Shown: in pieces, positions 5,501 to 7,410 of the stretch | How positions within the stretch are numbered: the first letter of the stretch is position 1 | Layout: each line of letters begins with the position of its first letter | Origin: CAYZEZ01 sp964477295 | GTDB lineage: Bacteria > Bacteroidota > Bacteroidia > Bacteroidales > SM23-62 | Reading direction: 5' to 3' | Length of the DNA: 7,410 nucleotides | Assembly (NCBI GenBank): GCA_964477295.1 | Contig: CAYZEZ010000240.1 | Location: forward strand, 1 to 7,410 | The notes under the pieces: model-generated | Databases searched by the model: none | Told to the model about the DNA's origin: nothing | Seen by the model: the letters and a program-made list of their open reading frames with translations, nothing else | Program-made: the position numbers and the translations under genes

Positions 5501-7410
5501 ATTAATGGTAGGTCCGGCAGGCACTCCCCATTCAAAGGATGAGTTGGTCCCTTCAACCCGCCAGAGCCCTTCGCCACTCTCAAAATCCTGATGATAAGGC
5601 AACGTAAAGGTCGGATCGATATAAAGTACAGTATCAAAGATATTATTGGCTGATTCTTCATCCACATCGAGCAATGTCTCAATAAGTGCATTGTAGATGC
5701 CGGGTTCAGAAAGGTCCGCTGTCGGGCTGAATGTAAATGAAATTTCGTCATCAAAAGCAATAACCTGTTCAATGGTATCGTACTCATAAGTTGCTCCTCC
5801 ATTGAATGAATACCTGACAGGTATTTTATCGGGTGTGGGACCGGGGCCAAAATTTCTGACTTTGATTGTAACTGATTCTGCTGAGGAATGTCCGCATCCG
5901 TTACCAGGAGTGGTTAGTGTTGTCGGCCCGACATCGTATTCAATATAATTACCGGTAATGGATAGATTGTCAATGTTCCATCCCGAAAAGTGGTTATTTG
6001 AGGTAGTGGGACCAAGGTTTATCCTGATTTTAACATTTGAGGTTCTTTTTGCCTGGGGAAGGTTCAGTATGAAAAAATTCCATGAATTTTCAGTGATGAC
6101 TTCATTATCATTAGACCAAACTTCATTCCATGATGCCCCGTTATCGAGGCTCATCTCAATGGATGCGGTATCCTGGTTTTCGACATTCAGCCACCGCAGG
6201 AAATTTAACTTAACATTGTTGTAGTAAAAGAGGTCGAAAGGTTGAGAGGTGGCCAGGTTATCATACCTTGATTGGTTAGGTTCATAATCCCCGATCCGGG
6301 ATCCCAGGCCGGTCAGGTCATTTCCAATGACCATTGTATCCAGGGCGCCAAAGTTTGGATCTGCATTGCCTATTACCGTACCTCCCTTGCCAACTGGTCT
6401 GGCCCGTTCAAAATCGCCTGCGAGGGTCCAGCTTTTGTCCGTAAAGAAATCATCAAAAAATACAGCTTCCTGGATGATCCTGTTTCCTGCCGGAGAGGCT
6501 TCAGCAGAAGGATAGGTACTGCCGCTTATGTTTATGCTGTTTTTATCCAGCATGGCATCAATATAATTACCATGGATAGCATCCTCATTCACATCAAATG
6601 CAATCCATAGTGAAGTATTTCCTGTAGGCAAGCTTAAGCCAAGACCTGTGAAATTGGCATGTCCGGAAACCAGGGAAACTGAATCATACAGGACTGCCTG
6701 GTAATAATTTCTATTCGTACTATTGTATAGGATTTTAACTCCATGGTCCGGGATATCATCATCTAAAGTATTCAGCGAGGTAACATCCATGGAGTTGAGT
6801 ATCACATCCCCGGTATTTCCTTTTACGCTTAAATCTAACCTCAGTAAAGGATTCATTTTTGTACCTGACGGCACCAGGTTCGTACTGGCCTGGTGAATGG
6901 TCAGGGTATCCAGGTATCGCTCAAGCACTCCTGTTTCCAGTATCGAAACATCATCAACACACACTCCCGGTCCGTAATTGGTAGTGGCCTTAAAGGCAAA
7001 ATAACAGGTTGGCACATAGGCTTCTTCTGGCAACAGGATGGTTTGTTCAGTCCAGCTATTTATCGGATCAGTATATTCTCCAAGCATTTTAGATTCAACC
7101 CAGGCACTGTCGAAATGGGTTTTGTAATATACCCTTAATTCATCATTCGTAGAACCCGGTCCCAGGTTCGCTTCCACCTGCGCATGCTGGAAACGCATCT
7201 CTGTTTTCACTGCATATTCAAGATTTATGGGAGGCGTAATAAGTATAACCGATTCATGCCCGATACTCTCAAAAAAATAGAGGGCATTCACCTCTCCGCT
7301 GTATGCAGTTGGCGGCTTTCTGGTGGCCGGTGTTTCAGGAGTCTTTGTGCCGCCTCCATTAATGAATTCCCAGTCTTTACCGCCTGCAAGTATTTCGGTG
7401 GTCCAGCCAT
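2561..7410 (-). CDS. Large multidomain secreted protein with T9SS C-terminal sorting domain (5' end outside window)
   Basis: The frame is open to the right edge (first full codon 7408-7406) and encodes 1615 visible residues without the true start. The GTG at 7289-7291 is internal: in-frame sequence upstream of it (GWTTEILAGGKDWEF...) continues the same domain. Counting from the edge, the order is as follows: jelly-roll (MAM/ConA-like) 1-160, ending VCVDDVSI; a domain resembling the N-terminal region of Bacteroidota sialidases, 161-314; jelly-roll 316-486 (SGWNIDNLSI); one CARDB-like domain 492-599; jelly-roll 600-787 (LGIDDIKVYD); four CARDB plus Ig/PKD-like units 789-1527; T9SS type A sorting domain 1528-1615. 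The protein should pass Sec, then T9SS, with the tail removed on surface attachment or release. These are adhesion and spacer folds; any catalytic domain would be N-terminal and unseen. It lies directly upstream of the hydrolase remnant with no terminator between them. Confidence 0.93.
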   Translation of the reverse strand, partial: GWTTEILAGGKDWEFINGGGTKTPETPATRKPPTAYSGEVNALYFFESIGHESVILITPPINLEYAVKTEMRFQHAQVEANLGPGSTNDELRVYYKTHFDSAWVESKMLGEYTDPINSWTEQTILLPEEAYVPTCYFAFKATTNYGPGVCVDDVSILETGVLERYLDTLTIHQASTNLVPSGTKMNPLLRLDLSVKGNTGDVILNSMDVTSLNTLDDDIPDHGVKILYNSTNRNYYQAVLYDSVSLVSGHANFTGLGLSLPTGNTSLWIAFDVNEDAIHGNYIDAMLDKNSINISGSTYPSAEASPAGNRIIQEAVFFDDFFTDKSWTLAGDFERARPVGKGGTVIGNADPNFGALDTMVIGNDLTGLGSRIGDYEPNQSRYDNLATSQPFDLFYYNNVKLNFLRWLNVENQDTASIEMSLDNGASWNEVWSNDNEVITENSWNFFILNLPQAKRTSNVKIRINLGPTTSNNHFSGWNIDNLSITGNYIEYDVGPTTLTTPGNGCGHSSAESVTIKVRNFGPGPTPDKIPVRYSFNGGATYEYDTIEQVIAFDDEISFTFSPTADLSEPGIYNALIETLLDVDEESANNIFDTVLYIDPTFTLPYHQDFESGEGLWRVEGTNSSFEWGVPAGPTINTAASGNKAWVTNLTTTHNNNEVSFLSGPCFDFTGIDYPVFECKIFSVMQADADGANVEYSLDNGDTWTRLGDQGDGDAYDWNWYNSNAVASLPGNHGWTGEDSDWKTARIFLDTTIFRGQTGVKFRFHFTSDANNTKDGLGIDDIKVYDAPRDLGVISIESPVDGCAQDIGDHVEVTLRNFGLDTLTAGDTVIVGYDFATQPTVIETFVLASDLLKHETLSYTFTKALTVSSSGTKDIEAFTMLPDDVAFYNETTTNDTASKSIDVELTPFTYLPDFIYTVRPDTIILDAYTGSPGDSYLWQDSSTDSAFHVTEKADGIYHVTASNAFCDYRDTTRVYLLIADAGVTNLNYPESSCELGAAVLPEVLIKNFGTDTMDIGDEITVGYIIDSDPAVEEVAVLSQEVYPDSSFTYTFATPVDMSAIKMYSIKSYTILAYDDSTHNDTLIQNVEVFGITEIDLGPDTIVRALEYTIDPGAGYDSYLWQDGTANQTLVIDTTGWYKVIVKQGTMCENADSVHITLIIPDIAIDRITNPANACVLSSTENLDVYVHNVGSDTLTANDTILVTYQVNSGTVVKDTLFVDRKVVPGDSVMFSSIEKVDLSAAGVYDFTITVDYGKDLISSNDNLNQGIEAYGNPAVSLGDDQVVNLKTYELDAGIGFMSYSWQDGSADQFFTVLYEDQEPDQTYTITVTDDKGCQGSDDIVVTFELTDIGIEALIHPVSDCNLSDQEQLIVRLRNYGTTTIFNERIDLTAIINNGTAVNGRKTVSQALFPGDSLDFTFGANFDFSREGDHTVHIDATFSKDPFSSNDTVDLIISKYEGPVIDLGGFNDTLHRNLPHTFDAGADYESYFWNGEEGERTYEADTYGWYKLEVTDVSGCYGTDSVYLDVFTMLPEILPFEELKIYPNPSDDILFIELKTSEYRDIYIEMFDGMGRKVMIREFKRVDRIYEPVDVSGISKGVYYIRIRSGNKQMISKIIIL
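2564..2827 (-). other. T9SS type A C-terminal sorting domain (Por secretion tail)
   Basis: The last 88 residues of the large protein match the type A sorting domain (TIGR04183/PF18962 type). LKIYPNPSDD marks its start. The middle is IYIEMFDGMGRKVM, corresponding to the usual 'v.i.l.d..Gr.v' segment. The end is VDVSGISKGVYYIRI followed by a basic stretch and a hydrophobic KIIIL terminus. All usual elements are present up to the TAA at 2561-2563, so the export signal looks intact. Confidence 0.95.
2828..5044 (-). repeat. Four tandem protein modules, each CARDB-like plus Ig/PKD-like
   Basis: Four units follow one another: 4475-5044 (190 residues), 3932-4474 (181), 3374-3931 (186) and 2828-3373 (182). 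Each opens with a D-[LAI]-[GA] start (DLGVISI, DAGVTNL, DIAIDRI, DIGIEAL), then one cysteine about 13 residues in. A CARDB-like sandwich follows, with a 'vrNfGtdTl' segment and a 'PGDSl.ftf' segment. The Ig/PKD-like half has SYLWQD (SYSWQD, SYFWNG in the later units) and a second cysteine near its end. The protein pattern is clear while DNA identity is mostly low, so the duplications are old. One 16-base exact match (4046-4061 and 4592-4607) falls on the YLWQD codons. Confidence 0.88.
5612..5935 (-). other. Single CARDB-like domain between jelly-rolls
   Basis: About 108 residues opening DVGPTTLTTPGNGC and continuing with VTIKVRNFGPGPTPDKIPV resemble the first half of the four downstream units, including the early cysteine and the 'vrNfG' segment. 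Here it is followed by a jelly-roll domain, not by the Ig/PKD-like half, making it a fifth, unpaired copy. CARDB-type folds in secreted Bacteroidota proteins commonly serve as adhesive or spacer domains. Confidence 0.7.
6467..6928 (-). other. Domain resembling the sialidase-associated N-terminal domain (BNR_assoc_N-like)
   Basis: About 154 residues after the first jelly-roll carry a pattern I associate with the N-terminal domain found beside BNR-repeat sialidases and other T9SS cargo (PF14873 type). They contain LLRLDLSVKGNTGDVILNS, then VKILYNST, then NTSLWIAFDVNEDAIHGNYIDA. No BNR repeats (SxDxGxTW in a propeller array) follow in the visible part; the SLDNGASW and SLDNGDTW segments downstream belong to jelly-roll domains. 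The assignment is from memory of the pattern and is moderate only; it does not imply sialidase activity. Confidence 0.5.

Noticed and set aside
7289..7291. GTG as the start codon of the large minus-strand protein.
   Set aside because: The frame continues without a stop to the window edge, and the upstream residues belong to the same jelly-roll domain; no signal peptide follows the GTG.
7408..7410. ATG on the minus strand at the very edge as a possible gene start.
   Set aside because: It is out of frame with the large protein, so it is a coincidence of where the window was cut.

Overview
The window looks like a chromosomal segment from a member of the Bacteroidota. The main reason is the large minus-strand protein, which ends in a type A C-terminal sorting domain of the type IX secretion system (T9SS), a system largely confined to that phylum. 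Two things agree with this: the one complete gene has an A/T-rich leader with no Shine-Dalgarno sequence, and a tripartite RND efflux locus is arranged permease then outer-membrane factor. I cannot place it to genus.

Layout. Positions 1-542 (+) hold the 3' end of an RND-family inner-membrane efflux permease. The 101-base gap to the next gene is largely built from two unrelated 7-base tandem repeats. The first overlaps and supplies the permease stop codon. The second fills most of the leader of the next gene. Positions 644-1933 (+) encode a complete TolC-like outer-membrane factor with a signal peptide, the expected partner of the permease. A hairpin at 1937-1964 fills the space between two convergent stop codons.

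The minus strand holds the rest. Positions 1965 to about 2555 are the C-terminal half of a serine hydrolase of the beta-lactamase/S12 type. It has the YxN motif but lacks the N-terminal half that carries the catalytic SxxK, and it has no credible start codon. I read it as a broken gene. Its homology appears to stop within a few bases of the stop codon of the upstream gene, so a deletion or rearrangement junction (or an assembly join) lies near 2556-2563. From 2561 to the window edge runs a very large secreted protein of which 1615 residues are visible. It is built from jelly-roll domains, a domain resembling the N-terminal region of some Bacteroidota sialidases, one single CARDB-like domain, four tandem units of about 185 residues (CARDB-like plus Ig/PKD-like), and the T9SS sorting tail. 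Its N-terminus is outside the window, so its catalytic or binding activity is unknown.

The two plus-strand genes probably work together as parts of one efflux pump, with the periplasmic adaptor presumably upstream of the window. The minus-strand protein would be exported by Sec and then T9SS to the cell surface or medium. I found no RNA genes, CRISPR arrays or insertion sequences, and no clear evidence of a wholly new system. The points most worth a second look are the hydrolase breakpoint and the paired heptamer repeats.
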